A stretch of 64,000 nucleotides of DNA from ZC4RG30 sp039932715 (GTDB lineage Bacteria > Pseudomonadota > Gammaproteobacteria > Steroidobacterales > Steroidobacteraceae). Made by a program: the position numbers and the translations under genes. Within the stretch, counting starts at the first letter, position 1; each line of letters starts with the position of its first letter. The stretch covers positions 1 to 64,000 of the forward strand of contig JBDTPN010000003.1 of assembly GCA_039932715.1 (NCBI GenBank), given 5' to 3'. The notes beneath the pieces were generated by a model. The model was not told where the DNA came from and made no database searches. It was given only the letters and a program-made list of their open reading frames with translations. Shown one piece after another: positions 1 to 8,230 of this stretch.

Positions 1-71
1 CGGGCGAACTGGGCATGGATATGTACAAATTCCGCGAGACGCTGGCGGAAATGGGTCTCAAGTACATCTGA
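1..71 (+). CDS. C-terminal end of an unidentified gene (partial)
   Basis: Only the last 22 codons are in the window. They read in the frame starting at base 3 and end with TGA at 69-71; the tail reads FRETLAEMGLKYI. The amphipathic Lys/Glu/Leu-rich ending has the look of real coding sequence, but it is too short to assign to a family. It converges on the minus-strand secreted-protein gene, whose stop lies 7 nt away. Because the next genes degrade aromatics it could belong to the same catabolic region; that is inference only. Confidence 0.5.
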   Translation, partial: GELGMDMYKFRETLAEMGLKYI

Positions 72-78
72 GCCGGGG

Positions 79-915
79 CTATTTTCCCTCCTTCTTCACT
101 TCATCGGTGGCCTTGAAGAACGGCTGGCCGAAGTCGTCCTTGAGATCGAACATGTACTGGTTCTCTTCCTGGCAGATATATTCCTGCAGCTCCTGGCCTG
201 CGCGCCAGGGGATATTCCAGCCCATGCGCCACTGGCGCGCGTAAGCGCCCGGGTCGTCAATGGCGGCCTCATAGCGCAGCGTGTCGCGATTGGGGCGCGA
301 AAAGCGTTCGATGGTGTGCAGGTCATCCGTGTGGAAGAACCCGTTGAATCCCAGCCAGGTGCGTTCGTTATAGCCAACGGTATCGACCACCAGCGTGTCG
401 CCTTCCCAGTGACCCACTGAATGACCGAAATACGTGGGGTTGAGGGCAGAGCCCTTGGGATGCGGCCGACCATCCATGTAGATCACGCGCCAGACGTGCG
501 CCCCACCCTCGAAGATGATTACGATGCGGTCCTTCTGCTGGATGAATTCGGCGGGATAAGGCGTGCCGAATGCACGTGGGCCACCAGGAGGCAGGCAGAA
601 GCCCTCCGGGTCATAGGCATTGTGGTTGACCTGAACGTAGTCCCACATTGCCTTGGACCACGGCAGGAAGGGTATGTCGGCAACACTGCTGGGTACCGTT
701 GCGTCCAGTACCTGCTTGCCCATGTCGGTGATGTAGGGCAATTCCCAGATGCCCTTGCCCCCCAGGTCCACGTGACCATCGGCCAGGCGCGGAGTGGGTG
801 CCGAAGGAGCTTTGGCCGCGTCGTTCGCCGGCGCCGCCGCTTCAGAAACAGCCAGCGCGCAGGCCATTGAACCCACGAAGGCCAGAATGGCCACCCGCCC
901 AAGAATCCGCGCCAT
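79..915 (-). CDS. secreted protein of unknown function
   Basis: A 278-residue protein with a clear Sec signal peptide (residues 1 to about 28, ending in an Ala-rich stretch), so it is probably periplasmic. The body carries GHSVGHWEGDTLVVDTVGY (164-182) followed by FHTDDLHTIERF (194-205). I recall this pattern from uncharacterised secreted proteins found in multicopy in Acidobacteria and some Gammaproteobacteria; no enzymatic function is known to me. The start is supported by AGAAGG three bases before ATG at 915. It is the last gene of a same-strand series running from ligJ through the EthD-like, unknown and DUF6152 genes, 14 nt after the DUF6152 stop, so co-transcription is likely. Confidence 0.8.
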   Translation of the reverse strand: MARILGRVAILAFVGSMACALAVSEAAAPANDAAKAPSAPTPRLADGHVDLGGKGIWELPYITDMGKQVLDATVPSSVADIPFLPWSKAMWDYVQVNHNAYDPEGFCLPPGGPRAFGTPYPAEFIQQKDRIVIIFEGGAHVWRVIYMDGRPHPKGSALNPTYFGHSVGHWEGDTLVVDTVGYNERTWLGFNGFFHTDDLHTIERFSRPNRDTLRYEAAIDDPGAYARQWRMGWNIPWRAGQELQEYICQEENQYMFDLKDDFGQPFFKATDEVKKEGK

Positions 916-929
916 GTGCCTTCTCTCGA

Positions 930-1331
930 CTAAGGGGTGGGGGTTTCTTCGGCAGCGGTGCCGTTGAACATTCGCTTGCCGGAAGCAAGCACCACGGAAT
1001 TGGCATTGGCCTTGTAGGTTCCGTCACGGGAGCGCGCTCCCTCAACGGTAACTGTGTCGCCTGCCTTTAGGGATTCATTGGTCCAGCCGCGCCGCATCAG
1101 CACATTGGGGCTGCCCAGCTCGAAGGCCCAGTTGTGAACCACGCCCTTTTCGTCGGTTATATCGACAAAGAAATAGGTGTGCGGGTTGCGCCACTGCAAT
1201 TTCGTAACCGTGCCCGTGAGCTTTACCTTGGCCGCGGCATCGAACTCGGCGGCGAAAGAATGGTGTGCCTGCAACGCCGGACTGCATGCCAGCAGTAGTG
1301 CCGCAGCCAGGGTGACGATCCGGATATTCAT
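930..1331 (-). CDS. DUF6152 family secreted protein
   Basis: A 133-residue secreted protein of the DUF6152 type. A signal peptide ends near PALQA; the mature protein opens with HHSFAAEFD and continues with VKLTGTVTKLQWRNPHTYFF, the family hallmark, which resembles an OB-like beta fold. Function is unknown. A GTG lies 12 bases upstream in frame (1343), but ATG at 1331 is preferred because GGAG sits six bases before it. It lies between two other small secreted proteins on the same strand. This trio with an EthD-like gene looks like a co-inherited cassette; its link to aromatic degradation is inference from position. Confidence 0.85.
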   Translation of the reverse strand: MNIRIVTLAAALLLACSPALQAHHSFAAEFDAAAKVKLTGTVTKLQWRNPHTYFFVDITDEKGVVHNWAFELGSPNVLMRRGWTNESLKAGDTVTVEGARSRDGTYKANANSVVLASGKRMFNGTAAEETPTP

Positions 1332-1355
1332 TTGCGTCTCCACTTCGTTACCGGG

Positions 1356-1760
1356 CTAATGCAGCGTCACCTGGAAAGTGCCGTGCTCTGCGCCCTGTGA
1401 GTATGTGCCCGAATACCGACGATTGGTCCAGGAACCCAGGTTCTCGATCTTGCCGACGGCCACCCATTTTTCAGGTGTCCCTTTGGCGTTGGGCACCTGT
1501 GCCTCCAGCGTCATGGTCCAGGTGGTGTAATCCAGTTCGGAACGCGTGATCTTGGCTGCATTGGGCCCAGGATTGACCTCGCCGACAACAGCGCGGTCGC
1601 GCCAGTCGAGGTTGAGCACCAGGCGGCGCTGCACTTTCTGATCCGGCCCCCAATAGCCCAGCCAGCTGCCTTTCGCAGGATGACCGACCTGTCCATAAGC
1701 TGCGGCCACCATCAGCAACGAGGCCGCAATCATGGAAAGCGATTTGACCCGCATCATCAT
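1356..1760 (-). CDS. small secreted protein of unknown function
   Basis: A 134-residue protein beginning MMMRVKSLSM with a signal peptide (cut after AAAYG). The mature part begins GHPAKGSWLGYWGP and contains LVLNLDWRDRAVVGEVNPGP, suggesting a small beta-rich secreted domain. I know of no characterised member. The first of three tandem ATG codons (1758-1760) overlaps the TGA of the upstream EthD-like gene in an ATGA arrangement, which supports translational coupling. A much longer frame extends upstream to 2069, but that extension is antisense-like, Arg/His-rich sequence overlapping the EthD-like gene and is rejected. Confidence 0.75.
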   Translation of the reverse strand: MMMRVKSLSMIAASLLMVAAAYGQVGHPAKGSWLGYWGPDQKVQRRLVLNLDWRDRAVVGEVNPGPNAAKITRSELDYTTWTMTLEAQVPNAKGTPEKWVAVGKIENLGSWTNRRYSGTYSQGAEHGTFQVTLH

Positions 1761-2569
1761 CCGACCACGTACACGTCGTACATTGCGGAAACGGGCATGA
1801 TGTTGGTGTATTTCGCGGCTTCGCCAAACAGGCGCATCCCACCCTTCATTCCCGCCTGGCCGAAGGCCTGTTCGTTCTTGACGTACATGTGGACAGCGCT
1901 GGTGATCACCGGCTTGCCGCCGCCAGGTACGGAGACGCCCTTGCACACTTCCACGCGGCTGAGCGCATCGGGACCATACACCTCGCTTATCAGCGGCAAC
2001 ATGGTCCTGGTGTAATAGTCGGTATCCCAGGTGCTGCCGTCCTTGGCCGGATACAGCGAGGAGAAGCATTTTGATCCCTGCACAATCCCTGCGCGCGGCT
2101 CACCCTGCTCAGCAGCCAGTTGCTCGTACTGCAAAGTGATCCTGGCCTTGGTGATCTTGCTCATGTCCTCGGCAATCTTGTTCCCGGCATTGCGCGTCGC
2201 TGCCGCATAGGACTCCAGGTTCTTGATCCACAGGCTTTCGACGGCCAGCACGGGCGGCTCCGGCATAGGGGCCTCAGTGTGTCCCTGCAGTCGCTTGCGT
2301 TCACGGGGTGGAGCCGTGCGCAGTTCGATTCGGTCCAGGCTGTCGCCATAGATCTCACGCAGCAACGGGGCGTGCTTTTCGCGGTACTGCATGCGGTCGA
2401 ACTTTGCATCGTCGCCGGCCATGTAGTACATGGACAGGCACACAGGGGCCATACCCGCCGACGCTGGCGCTGCGGCCTGCGACCAGGCTGCAGTGGCAGG
2501 CAACAGGCCAAACGCGCCAAGGCAGCCGGACCCTGCGAGCATCGCCCGACGGGAAATATGGCTCTTCAT
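1757..2569 (-). CDS. EthD-like protein with two tandem domains, exported
   Basis: A 270-residue protein with an N-terminal SRRAMLAGSG motif and hydrophobic stretch that could be a Tat-type signal (SRR-x-x-L) or a Sec signal. Two similar dimeric alpha/beta-barrel (EthD-like) modules follow. The first has FDRMQYREKHAPLLREIYG, the second WDTDYYTRTMLPLISEVYG followed by a Val/Glu-rich strand. EthD-domain proteins are small ferredoxin-fold proteins often linked to degradation pathways; exported double-domain versions are uncharacterised. Its stop overlaps the start of the next gene (ATGA), and ligJ ends 82 nt upstream on the same strand. The family call is by pattern and the function is unknown. 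Confidence 0.75.
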   Translation of the reverse strand: MKSHISRRAMLAGSGCLGAFGLLPATAAWSQAAAPASAGMAPVCLSMYYMAGDDAKFDRMQYREKHAPLLREIYGDSLDRIELRTAPPRERKRLQGHTEAPMPEPPVLAVESLWIKNLESYAAATRNAGNKIAEDMSKITKARITLQYEQLAAEQGEPRAGIVQGSKCFSSLYPAKDGSTWDTDYYTRTMLPLISEVYGPDALSRVEVCKGVSVPGGGKPVITSAVHMYVKNEQAFGQAGMKGGMRLFGEAAKYTNIMPVSAMYDVYVVG

Positions 2570-2651
2570 TCTGACCCCCGAAAACCAATCTGAAATTATC
2601 TATAAGTGGATTCTAGACCACACACCCCATTAATGATCAAGCCAGGATTGA

Positions 2652-3677
2652 TCAAGCCGTGGCGGCGGCCAGTCGTGCCTTGAGCCGCGGGTAGACCCGG
2701 TAGGCGTTGTCCTCGAAAATCCGCCGCTTGTCGGCTGCCGACAGCGCGGAAGATTCGATGTAACGCTTGGTATCGTCGTAGTACTGCCCCGTGGTCGGGT
2801 CGATGCCGCGCACCGCCCCTACCATTTCGGAGCCGAAGAGGATGTTTTCCACGGCGATCACCTTGAGCAACAGGTCGATGCCCGGCTGGTGGTAGACGCA
2901 GGTGTCGAAATACACGTTCTTCATGACATGCTCGGACAGCGGAGGACGCTTCATGTCCTGGGCCAGGCCGCGGTAACGCCCCCAGTGATAGGGCACCGCC
3001 CCACCGCCGTGCGGAATGATCAGGCGCAGGGTCGGGAAATCCTTGAACAGGTCGCCCTGGATCAGCTGCATGAACGCCGTGGTGTCGGCATTTATGTAAT
3101 GTGCGCCAGTGGCGTGGAAGTTGGCATTGCACGAAGAACTGACATGCACCATGGCCGGCACATCCAGTTCCACCAGTTTTTCGTAAATCGGGTACCAGCT
3201 GCGATCGGTTAGCGGCGGCGCGGTCCAGTGACCGCCAGACGGATCCGGATTGAGGTTCGCACCAATGAAGCCCATTTCCTTGATGCAGCGCTCCAGTTCG
3301 CGCGCGCTGTTGGCCGGCGGCACGCCCGGTGACTGCGGCAGCATGCACACGCCGACGAAATTCTGCGGATACAGGCCCACTACCCGCTCGATCAGGTCAT
3401 TGCAGATCTGCGACCATTCCAGGCTGGTGACCTCGGTGCCGATGTGATGCGCCATGGTCGAGGCGCGCGGCGAGAATATCGTCACATCCGTGCCGCGCTC
3501 GCGTTGCAGCTTCAGCTGCGCCTTTTCGAGGCTGTCGCGGATCTGGTCGTCGCCAATCTTCAGCGAGTCGCGGGATGGTGTCTGGGCCGGGTCTTTGAGG
3601 GCCGCGATCTGGGCATCGCGGAAGGTGGTGAGCTCCTGCGGAGCAGTGGTGTAGTGGCCGTGGCAGTCGATGATCAT
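2652..3677 (-). CDS. ligJ: 4-oxalomesaconate hydratase
   Basis: An amidohydrolase-superfamily enzyme (COG2159 type) of 341 residues that hydrates 4-oxalomesaconate to 4-carboxy-4-hydroxy-2-oxoadipate in the 4,5-cleavage pathway of protocatechuate and gallate. The N-terminus MIIDCHGHYTTAP supplies the metal-binding HxH-type element. Very characteristic LigJ stretches follow: SPRASTMAHHIG, NLNPDPSGGHWTAPPLTDR, IPHGGGAVPYHWGR and GAVRGIDP. The open frame extends 65 codons further upstream, but ATG at 3677 gives the family's N-terminus and length. It is divergent from the aldo/keto reductase gene, with only about 34 nt between starts. Together with ligC and ligI nearby the assignment is firm. Confidence 0.93.
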   Translation of the reverse strand: MIIDCHGHYTTAPQELTTFRDAQIAALKDPAQTPSRDSLKIGDDQIRDSLEKAQLKLQRERGTDVTIFSPRASTMAHHIGTEVTSLEWSQICNDLIERVVGLYPQNFVGVCMLPQSPGVPPANSARELERCIKEMGFIGANLNPDPSGGHWTAPPLTDRSWYPIYEKLVELDVPAMVHVSSSCNANFHATGAHYINADTTAFMQLIQGDLFKDFPTLRLIIPHGGGAVPYHWGRYRGLAQDMKRPPLSEHVMKNVYFDTCVYHQPGIDLLLKVIAVENILFGSEMVGAVRGIDPTTGQYYDDTKRYIESSALSAADKRRIFEDNAYRVYPRLKARLAAATA

Positions 3678-3711
3678 GGGCGAACTATACCGGATGGGAT
3701 ATTGTCCCGAA

Positions 3712-4701
3712 ATGAATACACAGCTGCGCGAATTGGGGCGGACCGGCGCGATGGTGTCAGGCGTGGGGTTTGGCTGCATGGGCCTGGTGGGGTGGTATGG
3801 CACGCGCAATGACGACGAATCGCGTGCGACGTTGCTCGAGGCCGTAGAGCGCGGTGTCAACCATTTCGACACCGCGGCAACCTACCAGACCGGTGAAAAC
3901 GAGCGCTTCGTTGGCGCGATCCTGAAGCCTTTCCGCAGTCACATCTTCCTGGCCACAAAGAGCGGAATCAGCCGCAATGCGGAAGGCGGCCTGTTGGTCG
4001 ACAACCGGCCGGAGACCATCCGCAGTTCGCTTGACGAAAGCCTGGCGCGACTGGGGTTCGATCACGTCGACCTGTTCTACCTGCATCGCATCGACCGGAC
4101 GGTGGCCATAGAGGAATCCATGGGCGCGATGGCCGAGATGGTTCGGGCCGGCAAGATCCGCCATGTCGGATTATCCGAATGCAGCGTCGCGACATTGCGG
4201 CGGGCCCATGCGGTGCATCCGGTCGCGGCCGTGCAGAGCGAATATTCCATCTGGTCGCGTGAACCGGAGCAGGGAATGCTGGCCGCGTGCCGGGAACTGG
4301 GCACCGGCTTTGTCGCGTATAGCCCACTGGGACGTGGATTCCTGGCGGCCAACTTCGCGCGCGCCAGTGACCTGCCCAAAGGCGACGCCCGCCTGAGCCA
4401 CCCGCGTTTTCAGGACGCAAATGCCGATCTCAATGCCAGGCTGGTTGCTGTCATCAAGGCCGTTGGGCAGCAGGTGGGTGCGAGCCCTGCCCAGGTGGCG
4501 CTGGCCTGGGTGCTGTCGCGTGCGTCGGAAGTGGTGACCATTCCGGGGATGAAAACCCGCGCTCACCTTCGCGACAACCTGGCTGCCGGCGACCTGGTGC
4601 TGTCCGAGCATCATCTGAATGAAATCGAGGCAGCAGTGGGGACGTCACCCGTGGTCGGAGAACGTCACCCCCCGGCAATGATGCAGGCCATCGACCGCTA
4701 G
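3712..4701 (+). CDS. aldo/keto reductase
   Basis: A 329-residue cytosolic NAD(P)H-dependent aldo/keto reductase. Visible landmarks are the glycine-rich start (MVSGVGFGCMGLVGWYG), the catalytic Asp/Tyr region (NHFDTAATYQTGENE), the Lys of ATKSG, the His of YLHRID, and a cofactor-binding C-terminal segment (IPGMKTRAHLRDN). The start at 3712 (MNTQLRELG) matches family N-termini; an in-frame upstream extension to 3670 would overlap ligJ. It lies between ligJ and ligC but on the opposite strand, and its TAG overlaps the ligC stop by a few bases. The substrate is unknown; an aromatic aldehyde or pathway semialdehyde is plausible from location only. Confidence 0.9.
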   Translation: MNTQLRELGRTGAMVSGVGFGCMGLVGWYGTRNDDESRATLLEAVERGVNHFDTAATYQTGENERFVGAILKPFRSHIFLATKSGISRNAEGGLLVDNRPETIRSSLDESLARLGFDHVDLFYLHRIDRTVAIEESMGAMAEMVRAGKIRHVGLSECSVATLRRAHAVHPVAAVQSEYSIWSREPEQGMLAACRELGTGFVAYSPLGRGFLAANFARASDLPKGDARLSHPRFQDANADLNARLVAVIKAVGQQVGASPAQVALAWVLSRASEVVTIPGMKTRAHLRDNLAAGDLVLSEHHLNEIEAAVGTSPVVGERHPPAMMQAIDR

Positions 4702-5636
4702 AGCGATTTCTCGATGGTATCCAGCGTGCGCATTGCCGGCAGCACCTGGGCGACGCTGGCGTTGACCTCGCGCCCTTCACGAATTGCCGCAAAGAATTCG
4801 CGGTCCTGCAGCTCGATGCCGTTCATCGACACGTCGACCTTCGACACATCGATCTGCTCGTTCTTGCCATCGAACAGATCGTCGTAGCGACACAAATACG
4901 TGCCGTTATCGCAGATATAGCGGAAGAAAGTGCCCAGCGGACCATCGTTGTTGAACGAAAGTGACAGCGTGCAGATGGCACCCTTGGGCGTCTTCATCTG
5001 AATGCTCATGTCCATGGCGATCTTGAGGTCCGGATGCATGGGACCCTGCACACCGCGCGCAACGCTAGCGGCTTCGCCCGTCTGGTAAGCAAACAGGTCG
5101 ACGGTGTGGCAGGCGTGGTGCCATAACAGGTGATCGGTCCAGCTGCGTGGCTTGCCCAGCGCGTTCATGTTGGTGCGGCGGAAGAAATACGTCTGCACAT
5201 CCATCTGCAGTAGTTTGAGCTCACCGGCCACGATCTTCTTGTGTACCCACTGGTGGCTGGGGTTAAACCGGCGCGTGTGACCGGCCATGGCCACCAGTCC
5301 GGTTTCTTTCTGTACCTGAACAATCTTCTCCGAGTCCGCGAGATTGTCAGCCATTGGAATCTCGATCATCACGTGCTTGCCGGCGCGCATGCACTGGATG
5401 GCCTGTGTGGCATGCATCTGCGTCGGGGTGGCCAGCAGCATTGCATCCAGGCCTGGTTGCTTGAGGCTCTCGGCCAAGTCGCCGGTCCAGTGCGGGATGG
5501 CGTATTTCTGCGCCACTTCTCTCGTGGAATCCGGATTGCCGCCAGTGAGTGTGATGACCTCAATGCCGGGAATCCTGGCAATGGCATCGAGATGCTTGAT
5601 GCCGAAGGCGCCCTGTCCTGCCAATCCTACTTTCAT
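4698..5636 (-). CDS. ligC: 4-carboxy-2-hydroxymuconate-6-semialdehyde dehydrogenase
   Basis: A Gfo/Idh/MocA-family NAD(P)-dependent oxidoreductase of 312 residues. LigC oxidises the hemiacetal of 4-carboxy-2-hydroxymuconate-6-semialdehyde to 2-pyrone-4,6-dicarboxylate. The Rossmann start is MKVGLAGQGAFGIKHLD. Family-specific runs include GHTRRFNPSHQWVHKKI, QTYFFRRTNMNALG, SWTDHLLWHHACHTVDLFAY and SMNGIELQDREFFAAIREGR. ATG at 5636 has GAGGT six bases upstream and is preferred over an in-frame TTG at 5648. ligI ends 8 nt upstream on the same strand, so ligI-ligC form an operon supplying consecutive steps: LigC makes PDC and LigI hydrolyses it. Confidence 0.95.
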   Translation of the reverse strand: MKVGLAGQGAFGIKHLDAIARIPGIEVITLTGGNPDSTREVAQKYAIPHWTGDLAESLKQPGLDAMLLATPTQMHATQAIQCMRAGKHVMIEIPMADNLADSEKIVQVQKETGLVAMAGHTRRFNPSHQWVHKKIVAGELKLLQMDVQTYFFRRTNMNALGKPRSWTDHLLWHHACHTVDLFAYQTGEAASVARGVQGPMHPDLKIAMDMSIQMKTPKGAICTLSLSFNNDGPLGTFFRYICDNGTYLCRYDDLFDGKNEQIDVSKVDVSMNGIELQDREFFAAIREGREVNASVAQVLPAMRTLDTIEKSL

Positions 5637-5644
5637 GTCAGACC

Positions 5645-6517
5645 TCAACCGGTGAATTCGTAAAGACGATGGGGGTTATCGACCAGGATGCGTTTCTGCA
5701 ATGACGCGTCGGGCATCATCAAGGGAATCAGGTCCACCAGATCGCCATCGTTGGGCATGAACTTCGCGATATTGGGATGCGGCCAATCCGTGCCCCAGAG
5801 AATACGATCCGGTGCTGCTTCAATGAATGCCTGCGCGAACGGCACTGCATCCGTGAATGGCGGTCCGCTGGAGATGCGCTCCGAACCGGAGATCTTGATC
5901 CAGCATTTCTCGTTGGTTCGTGCCAGGTTGAGCAACAGCTGGAAAGGCTTCTGTGCGAGTCCATTCTTTGTCGGCACGCGGCCCATATGATCGATGATGA
6001 ATGGCACCGGCAAAGACTTGAGCAGTGCGTCGTGCTCGATCAGGTCGCCCGCATCGAAGTGCAGGTCGATGTGCCAGCCAAAAGGTCGTATGCGTTGCAG
6101 CGTGCGATGGAACTCGCCCATATCGGGCATGCCGCCCAGATGCTTGACGAAGTTGAAACGCACGCCACGAAAACCGGCCAGGTGCAGCTTTTCGAAATCC
6201 TTCTCCGTGAAGCTGTCGTCCGAGTTGGCCACCCCGCGATACGCGCCGCCGCTCTGGGCGATGGCGTCAACGATCACCGTATTGTCGCTTCCATGGCAGC
6301 TGGCATTGACCAGCACCGCGCGGGACAGGCCCAGCGTCTGCTGCAACGCCTTGAATCGCGACAGGGGCGCATCCGGCGGTGTGTAACTGCGATCCGCCGC
6401 ATAGGGATACACATCCCCGGGGCCGAAAATGTGGCAGTGGGCGTCACAGGCCCCTGGGGGCGGACGGTACTTTGGGATCCGGGTATCCGGATCAGGAGCC
6501 TTGCAGGTTGGAATCAT
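5645..6517 (-). CDS. ligI: 2-pyrone-4,6-dicarboxylate hydrolase
   Basis: A 290-residue amidohydrolase that opens 2-pyrone-4,6-dicarboxylate to 4-oxalomesaconate, the substrate side of LigJ. The N-terminus PPPGACDAHCHIFGP carries the HxH motif (His27, His29). RGVRFNFVKHLGG, PFIIDHMGRVP and WGTDWPHPNIAKF match the LigI family, the last containing the catalytic Asp. It is the first gene of a ligI-ligC operon. Its ATG lies about 49 nt from the divergent aldehyde dehydrogenase start, so promoters for both must lie in this short gap or inside the genes. The three lig enzymes here cover the steps from CHMS to CHA. Confidence 0.94.
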   Translation of the reverse strand: MIPTCKAPDPDTRIPKYRPPPGACDAHCHIFGPGDVYPYAADRSYTPPDAPLSRFKALQQTLGLSRAVLVNASCHGSDNTVIVDAIAQSGGAYRGVANSDDSFTEKDFEKLHLAGFRGVRFNFVKHLGGMPDMGEFHRTLQRIRPFGWHIDLHFDAGDLIEHDALLKSLPVPFIIDHMGRVPTKNGLAQKPFQLLLNLARTNEKCWIKISGSERISSGPPFTDAVPFAQAFIEAAPDRILWGTDWPHPNIAKFMPNDGDLVDLIPLMMPDASLQKRILVDNPHRLYEFTG

Positions 6518-6566
6518 GGTGCAATCATTTTAGCATCCCGGCCCGAGCCGACCCTCAGGTAGCACC

Positions 6567-7988
6567 ATGATCGACTTTGACAGCCCCTATTCCCTGCTCA
6601 TCAATGGCCAGCTGGTCAGGACTTCCGCACAGCTGGACGTGATCAACCCGGCTACCGGCGCGGTTTTCGCCCATTGCCCGGCTGCAGGGGCGCAGCAACT
6701 GGACGCCGCGGTGACTGCAGCGCGCGCGGCGTTTCCCGCCTGGCGCACCCTTGGCTTTGCACAACGCGCCGCATACATCGAACACTGCGCGGCGGCCCTT
6801 ACGGCGCACCGCGAACCTCTGGCGCGACTCCTGACCCAGGAACAGGGTAAACCCCTGGCGCAGTCGCTGGATGAGATATCCCGAGCCGCCTCCCTTTCGA
6901 TGGGAATGACCAGGATCCCTATCGAGCCGCAAGTGCTGGTCGACGACGCCGAGCGTCACATCGAGCTTCGCTACTTGCCGTTGGGCGTCGCGGGAATCAT
7001 CACGCCGTGGAATGCGCCGGTGAACCTTGCTGCCGGCCCGTTGGCCTCTGCGCTGTATACCGGCAACTGCGCCATCATCAAACCCTCGCCATTCACGCCA
7101 TTGACCACGCTGCGCATCGGCGAAATCTTTCGCGAGATTCTGCCGGCCGGGGTGCTGGCAGTACTGGCAGGCGGCGATGAACTTGGCGCGCTGCTGACTG
7201 CCCACCCGGGTGTCGACAAGATTTCGTTTACAGGGTCCGTCGCCACTGGGAAGAAGGTGATGGCCAGTGCCGCGACTACGCTCAAACGGGTGACACTGGA
7301 GCTGGGCGGCAACGACGCGGCGATCATCCTTGAAGATGTGGACGTGCTCGCCGTGGCCAAGAAGCTGTTCTTTGCAGCCACGGTCAACAGCGGCCAGGTA
7401 TGCATGGCCATCAAGCGCATCTATGCCCACGAAAAAATCTATGACGCGCTTTGTGCCGCGCTGGCCAATGAAGCTCGAAGCGCAAAGCTGGGCGATGGGC
7501 TTGATCCCGCCACAACGCTGGGACCCATCCAAAACCGGCGCCAGTTCGAGCGGGTGCGCGAATTGAAAGAGGATGCGCGCGCTGCCGGCGGCATCCTGAT
7601 TGAAGGGGACCCTGCACTCACCGGCGAAGGTTACTTTGTCGCGCCCACGGTGGTGACCGGCCTGGCCGAGACCAGTCGCCTGGTCAGCGAGGAGCAATTC
7701 GGCCCGGTGTTCCCGGTGATGAAGTTCAGCAGTGTGGACGACGCCATCGCCCGCGCCAATGACACGCGATTCGGTCTGGCGGGTTCCGTATGGAGCAAGG
7801 ATGTGGCGCGCGCCACGCAGATCGCTTCGCGCCTGGAGGTGGGCACGGCCTGGGTCAACCAGCATCGCGCCACCATGGCCACGGTTCCATTTGGTGGCGC
7901 CAAGGAATCGGGGATGGGTCGCACGTATTCCCGATTGGGTCTTGACGCCTACCTGGAGCCGCAAGTGATCAGCGTGCTCAAGGGCTGA
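6567..7988 (+). CDS. NAD(P)-dependent aldehyde dehydrogenase
   Basis: A full-length 473-residue aldehyde dehydrogenase. Key residues are visible: the oxyanion-hole Asn in ITPWNAPVN (about 149), the cofactor Lys in IIKPSP, the FTGSVATGKK nucleotide loop, the general-base Glu in LELGGND (about 245) and the nucleophile Cys in NSGQVCMAIKR (about 279). AGG seven bases before ATG supports the start. It is divergent from ligI. In lignin-derived aromatic catabolism such an enzyme would oxidise vanillin- or hydroxybenzaldehyde-type substrates, but sequence alone does not fix the substrate. An 8-bp hairpin lies about 30 nt after its stop. Confidence 0.92.
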   Translation: MIDFDSPYSLLINGQLVRTSAQLDVINPATGAVFAHCPAAGAQQLDAAVTAARAAFPAWRTLGFAQRAAYIEHCAAALTAHREPLARLLTQEQGKPLAQSLDEISRAASLSMGMTRIPIEPQVLVDDAERHIELRYLPLGVAGIITPWNAPVNLAAGPLASALYTGNCAIIKPSPFTPLTTLRIGEIFREILPAGVLAVLAGGDELGALLTAHPGVDKISFTGSVATGKKVMASAATTLKRVTLELGGNDAAIILEDVDVLAVAKKLFFAATVNSGQVCMAIKRIYAHEKIYDALCAALANEARSAKLGDGLDPATTLGPIQNRRQFERVRELKEDARAAGGILIEGDPALTGEGYFVAPTVVTGLAETSRLVSEEQFGPVFPVMKFSSVDDAIARANDTRFGLAGSVWSKDVARATQIASRLEVGTAWVNQHRATMATVPFGGAKESGMGRTYSRLGLDAYLEPQVISVLKG

Positions 7989-8017
7989 GAAAACTGATCG
8001 GCTGAGACCCTGAATTC

Positions 8018-8040
8018 TGGCGGCCCTCAATAGGCCGCCA
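8018..8040 (+). terminator. perfect 8-bp hairpin after the aldehyde dehydrogenase gene
   Basis: TGGCGGCC (8018-8025) and GGCCGCCA (8033-8040) form a perfect inverted repeat with a 7-nt loop, placed between the aldehyde dehydrogenase stop and tRNA-Lys. There is no T-run after it, so it is not a canonical intrinsic terminator. It could stabilise the mRNA end or assist termination. Confidence 0.4.
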
Positions 8041-8134
8041 CTTGGCGCCAGCGAATACCGGCAAATATCGGTGCCCAACCGGCCGGCGTGCCTACGGTGG
8101 CGCCAACGTGTATCCTGCGCGGCGATCGCGAGTG

Positions 8135-8210
8135 GGGTCAGTAGCTCAGTCGGTAGAGCAGCGCCCTTTTAAGGCGTTGGTCGTGGGTTCGAGCCCCACC
8201 TGACCCACCA
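8135..8210 (+). tRNA. tRNA-Lys (anticodon TTT)
   Basis: A 76-nt cloverleaf with a seven-base acceptor stem (GGGTCAG/CTGACCC), a D arm with AGCTCAGTCGGTAGAGC, anticodon loop CTTTTAA giving anticodon TTT, a T arm with GGGTTCGAGCCCC and an encoded CCA end. TATCCT at 8111-8116 could be a -10 element; no good -35 is visible. The convergent queC gene ends 20 nt downstream. I see no integrase or attachment-site duplication next to it. Confidence 0.97.
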
Positions 8211-8230
8211 ATTTAATGAGCCGTGCGTCC

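Noticed and set aside
6555..8078. 507-codon open frame on the minus strand opposite the aldehyde dehydrogenase gene
   Set aside because: It is Arg/His/Gly-rich, lacks any family motif, and lies entirely antisense to a clear aldehyde dehydrogenase. High GC makes such shadows common.
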